Shown here one piece after another: positions 34,016 through 42,082 of a DNA stretch of 64,000 bases (position 1 is the stretch's first letter; each line of letters starts with the position of its first letter). Made by a program: the position numbers and the translations under genes. The notes beneath the pieces were generated by a model, which was not told where the DNA came from, did not search any database, and saw only the letters and a list, made by a program, of their open reading frames with translations. Origin of the DNA: Pseudomonas lundensis (lineage in GTDB: Bacteria > Pseudomonadota > Gammaproteobacteria > Pseudomonadales > Pseudomonadaceae); NCBI RefSeq assembly GCF_001042985.1, contig NZ_JYKY01000023.1, positions 1 to 64,000 of the forward strand, in the 5' to 3' direction.

Positions 34016-35257
34016 TCAGTAAAAGCGCTCGGCGCTGTAGGGTGTCGGGTCGGTGAAGGGGTATTCACCGGTCATCATTTCGGCCAGCAAGCGTCCGCTC
34101 ACCGGGCCCAGGGTCAAACCGTGGTGAGCATGACCGAAGTTGAACCACAGGCCTTTATGCCGGCTGGCCGGGCCGATTACCGGGCACATGTCCGGCAGGC
34201 AGGGGCGTCGGCCCAGCCACGGTTCGGGGTCCAGCCGCTCGCCCAGCGGGTACAGGTGGCGGGCGCGCGCTTCGCAACGGCGCAGTTGGATCTCGTTGAT
34301 CGGGTCTTCGCTGTCGGCAAATTCGATCCCGGTGGTCAGGCGTATTCCGCCCACCATCGGCGCCAGCACATAGCCGCCCACCGAATCCAGAATCGGGTGG
34401 TGCATGGTGTGGCCGTCTTTCGCGGCGTAGTGCATGTGATAGCCGCGCTTGATGGCCAGCGGAATGCGGTAGCCCAGCGGTTCGAAGATGTCCCGCGCTT
34501 GTGGTCCCAGGGCGATCACGGCTTCGTTGGCCACGATCAGCCCCTTCTGGCTGTCTGCCTGCCACTGGCCCGCCGTCGGGCGCAGGCTGATGGCGTCACC
34601 GATGACGAAGGTGCCGCCGCGCTTGATGAACAGTTCGGCGTAGCCACGGGTCAGTCTGCCCGGATCGCTGACGGTTTTGGGGTCGAGCCAGTGAATGCCG
34701 CCGATCACATCAGCGTGCAGGCCGGGTTCCAGTGCGTGCACCTGAGCCTGCCCGAGTACGCGGTAGTTGAGTGTGTATGCTTGTAAGGCGGCGGCATCGC
34801 GCTGCGCTTTGTCGAAGTCCTCGCGGGTGCGGTACACCTCCACCCAGCCGCTGTCGCTGATCAGGCCGCTCATGCCTGCCGGCCCCGCCAGCGCGTCATG
34901 TTCGGTGACGCAGCGTTCAATCAACGGCAACATGGCGCGGGTGGCCTTGGCCAGGCCTTTGGCCCCGGATTGGCGCCAATACTGCATCAGCCACGGCCCC
35001 GCCTTGGGCAGGTGCTTGAGGCTGTAGCGCACGTCGGATTGCTGATTCAGGCCATAGCGCAGCAAACGTGAGATTTCGCGCGGGAACGAGTAGGGGATCA
35101 CGCTGGCACGCTCGATCAGCCCGGCATTGCCGTGGCTGGTTCCGCTGCCGGGTTGGGCCCGGTCCAGCAACACCACGTTGCGCCCTCGGGCCTGGAGTTG
35201 CAGCGCGGTACTGACGCCGACGATGCCGGCTCCCAGAACAATGGTGTCGCAATGCAT
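34016..35257 (-). CDS. FAD-dependent D-amino-acid dehydrogenase (DadA-like, AmaD-like)
   Basis: This 413-aa DAO-superfamily flavoprotein starts with CDTIVLGAGIVGVSTALQLQ (dinucleotide motif GxGxxG) and has RAQPGSGTSHGNAGLIERAS and the C-terminal FNFGHAHHGLTLGPVSGRL typical of DadA-like enzymes. It should oxidise a D-amino acid to the keto acid and pass electrons to the respiratory chain. The setting (ABC importer, RpiR, dpkA) parallels P. putida PP_3591-PP_3596, where the flavoenzyme AmaD works on D-lysine. Substrate is inferred from that parallel. AAGGA precedes the ATG at 35257. Confidence 0.85.
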   Translation of the reverse strand: MHCDTIVLGAGIVGVSTALQLQARGRNVVLLDRAQPGSGTSHGNAGLIERASVIPYSFPREISRLLRYGLNQQSDVRYSLKHLPKAGPWLMQYWRQSGAKGLAKATRAMLPLIERCVTEHDALAGPAGMSGLISDSGWVEVYRTREDFDKAQRDAAALQAYTLNYRVLGQAQVHALEPGLHADVIGGIHWLDPKTVSDPGRLTRGYAELFIKRGGTFVIGDAISLRPTAGQWQADSQKGLIVANEAVIALGPQARDIFEPLGYRIPLAIKRGYHMHYAAKDGHTMHHPILDSVGGYVLAPMVGGIRLTTGIEFADSEDPINEIQLRRCEARARHLYPLGERLDPEPWLGRRPCLPDMCPVIGPASRHKGLWFNFGHAHHGLTLGPVSGRLLAEMMTGEYPFTDPTPYSAERFY

Positions 35258-35305
35258 AGACAAATCCTTGAAACGGGGGCCGTGTTCGCAGCCCGGACAA
35301 TGGGC

Positions 35306-36016
35306 TTACTGCAAATGACGGCCGAGTCGGCCTTCAATCAGTTTCAGGCTGCGGCGCACCACCTCCACGATCACCAGGTACAGTACGGCGGCCCACAGGT
35401 AGACCTGGAAGTCGAAGCTGCGCGAGAACACCATTTTGGTCACGCCCATCAGGTCATAGATGGTGACGAGCGAGGCAATGGCGCTGGCCTTGATCATCAG
35501 GATCAGTTCGTTGCCCAGCGGGCCGATGGCCACCAACAGCGATTGCGGCAATACGATTTTGCGAAAGGTGGTCCAGCGCGACAGGTTCAAGGCCTTGCAG
35601 GCTTCACGCTGGCCCTGGGCCACGGACAAAATGGCGCCGCGCAAAATTTCGGCCTGGTACGCCGCGGTATTGAGGGTGAACGCCAACAGGGTGCACAGCC
35701 AGGCGTCACGGAAGAACCACCAGAGGCCGACGTCTTGCCACAGGCTTTTGAACGAGCCAAGGCCGTAGTACAGCAAAAACAGCTGTGCCAGGAGCGGTGA
35801 ACCCCTGAAGAAATACACATAGGCGCCGGTAAAGCTGCGCAAAAAGCGGCTGCTCGACAGGCGCCCCAGGGCGATCAGCAAGCCGAGCAGGGCGCCGAGG
35901 GTGAAGGAGATGCCCACCAGTTTGCAGGTCACCCACAGGCCGTCAATGAAGCGCGGGCCGTAGCGGTCCAGCAAGTCGGGGCTGAGCAACAGGTTTTGCA
36001 GGTCCGTCAGGCTCAT
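35306..36016 (-). CDS. Amino-acid ABC transporter permease (HisM/HisQ type)
   Basis: The 236-aa product has about five membrane helices. The transporter inner-membrane motif is TAAYQAEILRGAILSVAQGQ followed by EACKALNLS. The N-terminal GLWVTCKLVGISFTLGALLG is the usual first helix. The ATG at 36016 overlaps the stop of the other permease by 4 nt, so the two halves of the channel are co-translated. Confidence 0.93.
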   Translation of the reverse strand: MSLTDLQNLLLSPDLLDRYGPRFIDGLWVTCKLVGISFTLGALLGLLIALGRLSSSRFLRSFTGAYVYFFRGSPLLAQLFLLYYGLGSFKSLWQDVGLWWFFRDAWLCTLLAFTLNTAAYQAEILRGAILSVAQGQREACKALNLSRWTTFRKIVLPQSLLVAIGPLGNELILMIKASAIASLVTIYDLMGVTKMVFSRSFDFQVYLWAAVLYLVIVEVVRRSLKLIEGRLGRHLQ

Positions 36017-36732
36017 GGCTGCACGCTCCGCTGATGACGATTGAAATGGCGCTCCAGGTAGGCAAACAGGCGGCCGGAAATCGCTGAGAAGAACAGGTAG
36101 ATGAAACACGCCACGCTGTAAAACAGCATCGGTTCTTTGGTCACGCTCACCGCCAGGTTGGTCTGACGCATCAAGTCGACCAGGGCGATGGTCGACACCA
36201 GCGAGGTGTCTTTGAGCAGCGACAGCCAGTTATTGGAGAGGCCGGGCAGGGCAATGCGCGCCAGTTGCGGCAGCACCACTTTGCGAAACGTGGTGAACGG
36301 CGAAAGGCCCAGCGCCGAGGCGGCTTCGAACTGACCTTTGGGAATGGTTTTAAACGCACCCAGCCAGATTTCGCTGGAGAACGCGGCAAACACCAGGCTG
36401 AAGGCAATCATTGCCGCCACAAAGGTGTTGATCGTGAAGGGTGTGTCGTAGCCCATCAGGCCCAGGATTTTTTGCGCCGCGATCTGGCAGCCGTAATAAA
36501 TAATCAGCAGCGTGAGCAGTTCCGGCAGGCCGCGAAACACAGTGGAAAACGTCGTCGCCCAAGCACGCATCCAGCGATTTTTGGAACGTGCGGCCACCGC
36601 CACGAGCAGCCCCAATGGCAAACCGATGGGCAGGCAGCTCAAGGCCAGGGCGATGGTGACCAGCGACCCGGCAAGCAGCGCCGAGCCCCAGCCGCCACTG
36701 GCGAAGGAAAGCAATGAAAGTTGATCGAGCAT
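36013..36732 (-). CDS. Amino-acid ABC transporter permease (HisQ/HisM type)
   Basis: The 239-aa product is the second channel subunit. It has the EAA-like loop SSEIWLGAFKTIPKGQFEAA and several hydrophobic helices. Start at ATG 36732; an in-frame TTG at 36750 is less likely. The gene lies between the binding protein (103 nt upstream) and its partner permease. Confidence 0.92.
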   Translation of the reverse strand: MLDQLSLLSFASGGWGSALLAGSLVTIALALSCLPIGLPLGLLVAVAARSKNRWMRAWATTFSTVFRGLPELLTLLIIYYGCQIAAQKILGLMGYDTPFTINTFVAAMIAFSLVFAAFSSEIWLGAFKTIPKGQFEAASALGLSPFTTFRKVVLPQLARIALPGLSNNWLSLLKDTSLVSTIALVDLMRQTNLAVSVTKEPMLFYSVACFIYLFFSAISGRLFAYLERHFNRHQRSVQP

Positions 36733-36835
36733 GCTCGAATCCCCGGACAAAATCGGGCCGATATTCAGCCGCTGCGCACACCGGGTGCGCAGGGCAAGGC
36801 GTCAGGCAGGCTGCCCTCAACCGAGGGCGGGCAGG

Positions 36836-37585
36836 TTAATAAATGTCGAAGTCGAAGTACTTGCTGGAGATCTTTTTGTAGGTGCCGTCAGCCACGATCT
36901 CGTCCAGAGCCTTGTTGAAGCGCTCGCGCAAGTCGTTGTCTTCTTGACGCACCGCGATTGCGGCGTCGGCCAGCGTACCGTTCACGTCACCAATGATCTT
37001 GCAGCAGTCCTTGCCGGTTTTATTGACCCATTCGAGTAGCGGGAATTTGTCGGCAATCACCACATCGACCCGCTCATTGGCCAGTTCACTGTTGGCTTCG
37101 TCGAGGGTTGGGTACAGCTTCAGGTCAGCCTTTTTGTAGTGTTCTTCGGCATAGATGCTTTGGGTGGCAGCGCTTTGCGCGCCGACAGTTTTGCCGCTGA
37201 AGTCACTTTGCGCATCGGTGATGTCCGAGTCTTTGGGCACGGCAATCGACAGCGGGGTGCGGTAGTAATGATTGGTGAACGCGATTTTCTGCTTGCGCTC
37301 ATCGTTGACGATCATCGAGGCCACAATCGCGTCGTATTTTTTGGCCATCAGGCCGGCGATAATGCCGTCCCAGTCCTGCGCCACCAGGGTGCAGTCGGCT
37401 TTCATGCGTTCGCACACGGCCATCGTGATGTCGACGTCAAAGCCATGCAGCTTGTTGTCCGAGTCCACGTAGTTAAACGGAGGGTAGGCGCCTTCCGTGG
37501 CGATTGTCAGTTTGTCGGCCTGAGCGTTGGACGCTACGGCTACAACCATTGCACATGCACTTGCAAAGCGAATGACGTTTTTCAT
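36836..37585 (-). CDS. Periplasmic amino-acid-binding protein
   Basis: This family 3 solute-binding protein of 249 aa has a signal peptide (about residues 1-23, ending SNAQA) and the signature GFDVDITMAVCERM. ATEGAYPPFNYVDSDNKLHG and VASMIVNDERKQKIAFT resemble Lys/Arg/ornithine or His binding proteins. It delivers substrate to the permease pair downstream. It is 13 nt after the RpiR gene, so the regulator and the transporter share an mRNA. Confidence 0.93.
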   Translation of the reverse strand: MKNVIRFASACAMVVAVASNAQADKLTIATEGAYPPFNYVDSDNKLHGFDVDITMAVCERMKADCTLVAQDWDGIIAGLMAKKYDAIVASMIVNDERKQKIAFTNHYYRTPLSIAVPKDSDITDAQSDFSGKTVGAQSAATQSIYAEEHYKKADLKLYPTLDEANSELANERVDVVIADKFPLLEWVNKTGKDCCKIIGDVNGTLADAAIAVRQEDNDLRERFNKALDEIVADGTYKKISSKYFDFDIY

Positions 37586-37598
37586 CTAGCACCTCGTT

Positions 37599-38474
37599 TT
37601 ATTGTTTTGTGCCGGGTGAGGAGGTGTAGCCCACGAACTCGTTGTGCAAGGCCGCGGTTGCCTCAAGACGTTTTTCGACGTCCGGTCCCAGTTGTTTGCA
37701 GACTTCATTGACCAACAGGTGCACCAGCGACAGCATGGCTGCCGTGGATTCCCAGAACAGATTGAATTCGGTCGGTACGCGAAACACTTCATCGGCGTAC
37801 TGGTCGGCCCAGTCGCAGAAGGTGTCTGTGACCAGCGTTACCGGGATACCGGCTTCGCGGGCCTTGCGGCACAGGTGCTGGGCGTGGCGCGAATAACGCC
37901 GCGCTTCGAACACCACCAATGCGCAGTCATGGTCGGGGCATAACAGGACATCGGCGTAATGCCCGGCCGCACCGTCCACCAGGTGCACGCCGTCGCGGAT
38001 GTATTGCAGCAAATGCACCATCGAGGCCGCGATGCCGCGCTCGGTCTGAAAACCGGCGACAAAGACTTTGCGGCGTGTGGCCAGGCGCTGGCTGACGATC
38101 TGCCACTCAGGGGTCAGGCTGTACTCGTAGACCTTGACCAGTGCCCCGACTTCCAGCTCAAAACTGCGCGGCAGCGCCTGAGGGCTTTGGCTCGATTGTT
38201 GGCGGAATTCTTGCAGGCGATCACCGACCAGCCAGGGGCCATCACCCAGGTCGTCTTTCAGGTCGTTTTTCAGTTCTTTGAAATGGCTGTAACCCAGCGC
38301 CCGGCAAAAACGCCCGACACTCGACTCGCTGACACCCAGCTTGCTGGCAATGTCGGCGGCCGTTTGAAAAGGCAGCTCGTAGAGGTTGGCCAGCATGTAA
38401 CTGGCAATCGCCCGACCCGACGGGGCGGCGGTTGACAGGCTGCTTTCCAGGCGTTGTTTGATCGACTGACTCAC
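37599..38474 (-). CDS. RpiR/MurR-family transcriptional regulator
   Basis: The N-terminal HTH (TAADIASKLGVSESSVGRFC) and the C-terminal SIS domain (RKVFVAGFQTERGIAASMV, PVTLVTDT) define the RpiR family. The likely ligand is a pathway intermediate. The GTG at 38474 (AGGAA upstream) is preferred. The longer frame from ATG 38531 would start inside the probable operator and has no ribosome site. It is divergent from dpkA and heads the transporter operon, so it probably controls both sides from the palindrome at 38544-38559. Confidence 0.88.
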   Translation of the reverse strand: MSQSIKQRLESSLSTAAPSGRAIASYMLANLYELPFQTAADIASKLGVSESSVGRFCRALGYSHFKELKNDLKDDLGDGPWLVGDRLQEFRQQSSQSPQALPRSFELEVGALVKVYEYSLTPEWQIVSQRLATRRKVFVAGFQTERGIAASMVHLLQYIRDGVHLVDGAAGHYADVLLCPDHDCALVVFEARRYSRHAQHLCRKAREAGIPVTLVTDTFCDWADQYADEVFRVPTEFNLFWESTAAMLSLVHLLVNEVCKQLGPDVEKRLEATAALHNEFVGYTSSPGTKQ

Positions 38475-38543
38475 GGCTGTTGTTCCTGTTTTTATTTCAG
38501 CGCGTTGCAGAAAGTGAATGTTTTCTGTCATTAAGTCAACAAT

Positions 38544-38559
38544 TGACAGATATCTGTCA
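38544..38559. promoter_or_regulatory. 16-bp perfect palindrome, probable RpiR operator
   Basis: TGACAGATATCTGTCA is perfectly symmetric and lies midway between the divergent RpiR and dpkA genes. A half-site CTGTCA is repeated 20 bp to the left (38525-38530). Spacing suits simultaneous control of both promoters. Confidence 0.7.
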
Positions 38560-38608
38560 TCGCCGGATAGTTGCCCACAACAATAACAACTCGATTGGAG
38601 CGCACCGC

Positions 38609-39640
38609 ATGTCTGAGTCCGACGCTAGCGTACAGGCCGTTGAATCGCTGTCTCTGGATCAACTGACCACCTTGCTGCAACAGATTTTTGAACGCCACGG
38701 CACCTCGCACACCGTGGCCAGGGTACTGGCGGATAACTGCGCGCGAGCCCAGCGCGACGGTTCCTACAGTCATGGGGTGTTCCGCATTCCCGGCTATTTG
38801 TCCTCACTGGCCAGCCGTTGGGTTGATGGCCAGGCGAGCCCTCAAGTTGAAGACGTGGCGTCGGGTTTTATTCGGGTGGATGCGGCCAATGGCTTTGCTC
38901 AACCGGCGTTGGCGGCCGCTCGCGGGCTGCTGGTCGAAAAAGCCCGCAGCGCCGGGATTGCGGTGCTGGCCATTCGCAATTCGCACCACTTTGCAGCGCT
39001 CTGGCCCGACGTTGAACCCTTCGCTGAGGAGGGGCTGGTGGCGTTGAGCGTGGTCAACAGCATGACGTGCGTGGTGCCCCACGGCGCCCAAAAGCCCTTG
39101 TTTGGCACCAACCCGATTGCCTTCGCTGCGCCGCGTGCCGATGACCACCCGATTGTGTTCGATCTGGCCACCAGCGCCATTGCCCATGGCGATGTGCAAA
39201 TTGCCGCGCGTAAAGGTCATGAACTGCCAGCGGGCATGGGCGTTGACCGTCGGGGTGAGCCGACCCAGGACCCGAAAGCGATTCTCGACGGCGGGGCTTT
39301 GTTGCCGTTTGGCGGGCACAAAGGCTCGGCGCTGTCGATGATGGTGGAGTTGCTCGCGGCGGCCTTGACCGGCGGCAATTTCTCGTTCGAGTTTGACTGG
39401 TCCAAACACCCCGGCGCGCAAACGCCGTGGACCGGCCAGCTACTGATCGTGATTGATCCGAGCAAATCCGGAGGCAACAGCTTTGCCGGGCGCAGCGCTG
39501 AGCTGGTGCGCCAGATGCACGCGGTAGGCCTGGAACGGCTGCCGGGGGATCGTCGGTTCAAGACGCGCGCCCAATCGCTGGAGCACGGCATACCGCTGGC
39601 GATCGACGAACTGGCCAAGTTGCGGGCATTGGCCCAGTAA
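38609..39640 (+). CDS. dpkA: Delta1-piperideine-2-carboxylate / pyrroline-2-carboxylate reductase (Ldh family)
   Basis: This 343-aa member of the malate/L-lactate dehydrogenase-like NAD(P)H family has AIRNSHHFAALWPDVEPFAE, NSMTCVVPHGA, GTNPIAFAAPR and LLPFGGHKGSALSMMVELLA. In P. putida DpkA reduces the cyclic imine formed from D-lysine to L-pipecolate. The ATG at 38609 has GGAG upstream. It is divergent from the RpiR gene and shares its control region, completing a D-lysine-type catabolic locus. The aminotransferase AmaC is not in the window. Confidence 0.88.
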   Translation: MSESDASVQAVESLSLDQLTTLLQQIFERHGTSHTVARVLADNCARAQRDGSYSHGVFRIPGYLSSLASRWVDGQASPQVEDVASGFIRVDAANGFAQPALAAARGLLVEKARSAGIAVLAIRNSHHFAALWPDVEPFAEEGLVALSVVNSMTCVVPHGAQKPLFGTNPIAFAAPRADDHPIVFDLATSAIAHGDVQIAARKGHELPAGMGVDRRGEPTQDPKAILDGGALLPFGGHKGSALSMMVELLAAALTGGNFSFEFDWSKHPGAQTPWTGQLLIVIDPSKSGGNSFAGRSAELVRQMHAVGLERLPGDRRFKTRAQSLEHGIPLAIDELAKLRALAQ

Positions 39641-39735
39641 CCTCGCATCAGGTGTTCGTCTTCTTCGTGGCCTGGTGAGTGGGTGAGCGGTTGACTGCGC
39701 TGGCGCAGTACGTGGTCACGAAGAGGGCTTGACGG

Positions 39736-40767
39736 CTAGGAAAACAACTGCCGAATCAGATTGGGCGTACAGCCGGTCCAGCGCTTGAGCGAGCGCCGGA
39801 AGTTGGCCGGATCGCTGAAATTGAGGTAGCGCGCGACGTCTTCGTTGCTCATCCCTTTGATCTGATACAGGTACAGCGCCATGTGTTTACGCGCCTGATC
39901 CTGCTGCGCCTGAAAGTGTGTGCCGTGTTTACTCAGTTTGCGCTTGAGGGTGGCCTGGCTCATGCTCAGGGTCTGGGCGGTGAGTTCCAGGCTCGGCGCG
40001 TGGTGCGCGTTGTGACGCAAATACACGTACACACGGTCAAGCAGACTGGCACTGAACCCCAGGCTGTCGAGTTCGCGCTGGGCGTGTTGCAACGCCACTT
40101 GCCGCGCAATCGCTGAGGCGTTGGGCCATGGCCGGTTAAGGCACTCCCGAGAGATGCGCATCATGTCCAGCTGGCAGCCAAACTGGCTGTTTTCGCCCAG
40201 GTGCACCCAGTACTGCTCCACATAGCGGGGTTCGGCATGGCTGAACCGGCATTCCCACGGCAGCCGTTCGCCACTGAGCCACCGACTCATGGCCAGCAGG
40301 GCAGTCATGCTGGCTTCCAGCACAAAGCGCGCGTGCTCCTGGGCGCCGCTGCTGTCGAGCCAATACACATAGGCGTAATGGTCATCGAGCACTAGGCGCG
40401 GCGTCAGCAGCGGGCTGAGCAGGGCGCGATGGTGGATCACGGTTTCCAGCGCCTGATGCAGGTTGGGCGCCTGTTGCAGGGCGTGGCTGGCGGGGCCGTA
40501 ATGCCCGGGCAACAAGCGCTGGCCGAACAGAAAGCTGCTGTCATCGGCGTCCAGCAGACGGCGGGCATTGCCGATCAGGCTGAAAAACTGCTGCGGGCTG
40601 ACGCAGGTCGTGCCCGCCAGAATGTCTTCGTAAAACAGCCCGGTGCCGCGTAACAGGCGATGGCTGTCGATGTCCCGCGACAGCGCCAGATCGATCAGCG
40701 TCGCGGGCTGATAATGCCCGGGTATGAAGCGCGTGTCGGCCTCGTACCACCCGCCGGGCCGGCTCAT
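39736..40767 (-). CDS. AraC-family transcriptional regulator
   Basis: The 343-aa protein has an N-terminal Arabinose_bd-like sensor (residues about 15-200) and a C-terminal AraC HTH pair (ELTAQTLSMSQATLKRKLSK, SNEDVARYLNFSDPANFRRS). The ATG at 40767 overlaps the stop of the upstream membrane GGDEF gene by 4 nt, so the two are translated together. No target is evident; the divergent phytase operon is 1.3 kb away. The sensor belongs to the OruR/ArgR-like branch, by general resemblance only. Confidence 0.85.
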   Translation of the reverse strand: MSRPGGWYEADTRFIPGHYQPATLIDLALSRDIDSHRLLRGTGLFYEDILAGTTCVSPQQFFSLIGNARRLLDADDSSFLFGQRLLPGHYGPASHALQQAPNLHQALETVIHHRALLSPLLTPRLVLDDHYAYVYWLDSSGAQEHARFVLEASMTALLAMSRWLSGERLPWECRFSHAEPRYVEQYWVHLGENSQFGCQLDMMRISRECLNRPWPNASAIARQVALQHAQRELDSLGFSASLLDRVYVYLRHNAHHAPSLELTAQTLSMSQATLKRKLSKHGTHFQAQQDQARKHMALYLYQIKGMSNEDVARYLNFSDPANFRRSLKRWTGCTPNLIRQLFS

Positions 40768-41684
40768 GCGCGCTGGATCCGGGGCGGCTTGGCGCGGGCC
40801 AGTGCCAGGTTCAGGCGTTTGAGCAGGGCGTCCGGGGTTTCGTCGACCGCCATCACCACTGCGGTGCTCGCGCACAGGTAAACCCGTTCGCCCTGGAGAC
40901 GGGTTTTATGCGCCAGGCTTTGCACCGCCTGTTCCATTTCCTGTGCCAGCAGGCGCGCCTGACGTTCGCCGGTATTGGGCAACACCATCACAAAGCGATC
41001 CCCGGCCAGACGGCACAGCAGGTCGTGGCGGCGCAGGTTGAGCAACAACAACTGGCTGATGGCTTGCAACACGGCATCGCCTTCTGGGTGCCCGTATTGC
41101 TGATTGATCGACGCGAAATGATCGAGGTCGAGCGCCAGCAGCGACAACGGTTGCTGATGCTCAAGGCTGTGGCTCAGGCAATCGCTGACCTGACGCTTGA
41201 GGTAATCGGCGCCCCCCAGCGGCGTCAACTTGTCAAACAGGCGGTGCTCCCGAAATACCCGCTCGCGCTTCTCCATTTGCTGGCTGATGGCCAATTGTTC
41301 GCGGTGCCAGTGGAACAGGCCGATGGTCAGCAAGATCATGCCCACCGGCATCGGTGCCGACTCCAGCCAGTGGTCCCAGCCGATGTGCTTGGGCAAGCGG
41401 ATGAATTCGTCGAGCACATCGATCCACCACGAGAAAAACATGAAGCACAAACCGCTGGCCAAGTAGTGGGTGACGCGCCCGGCAGGTCGGCTTTTGAGCA
41501 CCAGTCCCAGCCAGAACAGCATAAACAGCGCCGTGCCGCCTTCGCCCAGAATGTCCAGCCACTGCCACTCACTGACCGGTTTTACGCTGCCGAAGGCCAG
41601 ATTCAGCAGCAGGCCGATATTGGCCCCGAGTACCAGCAGGGCGAGTTTCCAGCGATGATGTGTAAGCACGTTTAACCCGCTCAT
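40764..41684 (-). CDS. Membrane protein with degenerate GGDEF domain
   Basis: Four or so hydrophobic segments (about residues 13-35, 45-63, 73-92 and 110-125) precede a coiled linker and a GGDEF-type domain. The domain keeps the LLALDLDHFASINQQYGHPE start but its signature reads AGDRF (residues 227-231) instead of GGDEF. That change should abolish diguanylate cyclase activity, so it may bind nucleotide or act as a structural partner. The 306-aa form from ATG 41684 is used. It is coupled by ATGA to the AraC regulator and may pass a membrane signal to it. Confidence 0.85.
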   Translation of the reverse strand: MSGLNVLTHHRWKLALLVLGANIGLLLNLAFGSVKPVSEWQWLDILGEGGTALFMLFWLGLVLKSRPAGRVTHYLASGLCFMFFSWWIDVLDEFIRLPKHIGWDHWLESAPMPVGMILLTIGLFHWHREQLAISQQMEKRERVFREHRLFDKLTPLGGADYLKRQVSDCLSHSLEHQQPLSLLALDLDHFASINQQYGHPEGDAVLQAISQLLLLNLRRHDLLCRLAGDRFVMVLPNTGERQARLLAQEMEQAVQSLAHKTRLQGERVYLCASTAVVMAVDETPDALLKRLNLALARAKPPRIQRA

Positions 41685-42082
41685 GAGTGTTCTACCCAAA
41701 CGTATTGCCGGTCAGCAGAACAGAGCCATGTGACAACCGTGTGACGGGCGCGCCGGGTCGAATCAGCTCAGAGCTGTTGCAAGAAATTTCTGTAAACAAC
41801 AGCGTGTCCAGGGCCTGCCGAGTTGAACACTTGAGGCGCCATTCACCCGGACGAAGTCGGCACGGGGGCTTGGCCCTGATCGCCGTGGCGTGCGTGAACA
41901 GCCATTGCGTACCGCGTGAGGTCAAATCAGCTCATTTCGCCCTTCATCTGGGTCCAAACCCCCTGATTCCGGGGGCTTGCGCCACCTGCTGTCACAGTAC
42001 TGTCATCCGCGCTGCCTAGTTTTCGCTACCAATTGCCGGGCCACTTGCCCGGCCGGTCACGGGACGCTGGGGGAGCACAAGC
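41685..42082. other. Divergent gap between the GGDEF gene and the phytate operon
   Basis: No gene. It holds a PhoB box near its right end (41990-42007) and a hairpin of CCCCCTG-type repeats near 41959-41976. The minus-strand promoter is not obvious. Confidence 0.5.
41990..42007 (+). promoter_or_regulatory. PhoB box upstream of the phytase operon
   Basis: CTGTCAC-AGTA-CTGTCAT consists of two 7-bp direct repeats spaced by 4 bp, matching the PhoB consensus (CTGTCAT-N4-CTGTCAY) at all but the first repeat's last base. TAGTTT about 11 bp downstream (42019-42024) is placed as the -10 of a PhoB-activated promoter. The receptor gene starts 75 bp further on. Confidence 0.85.

Noticed and set aside
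38475..38531. N-terminal extension of the RpiR regulator to ATG 38531
   Set aside because: That ATG is part of a probable operator half-site and has no ribosome-binding site; GTG 38474 is better placed.
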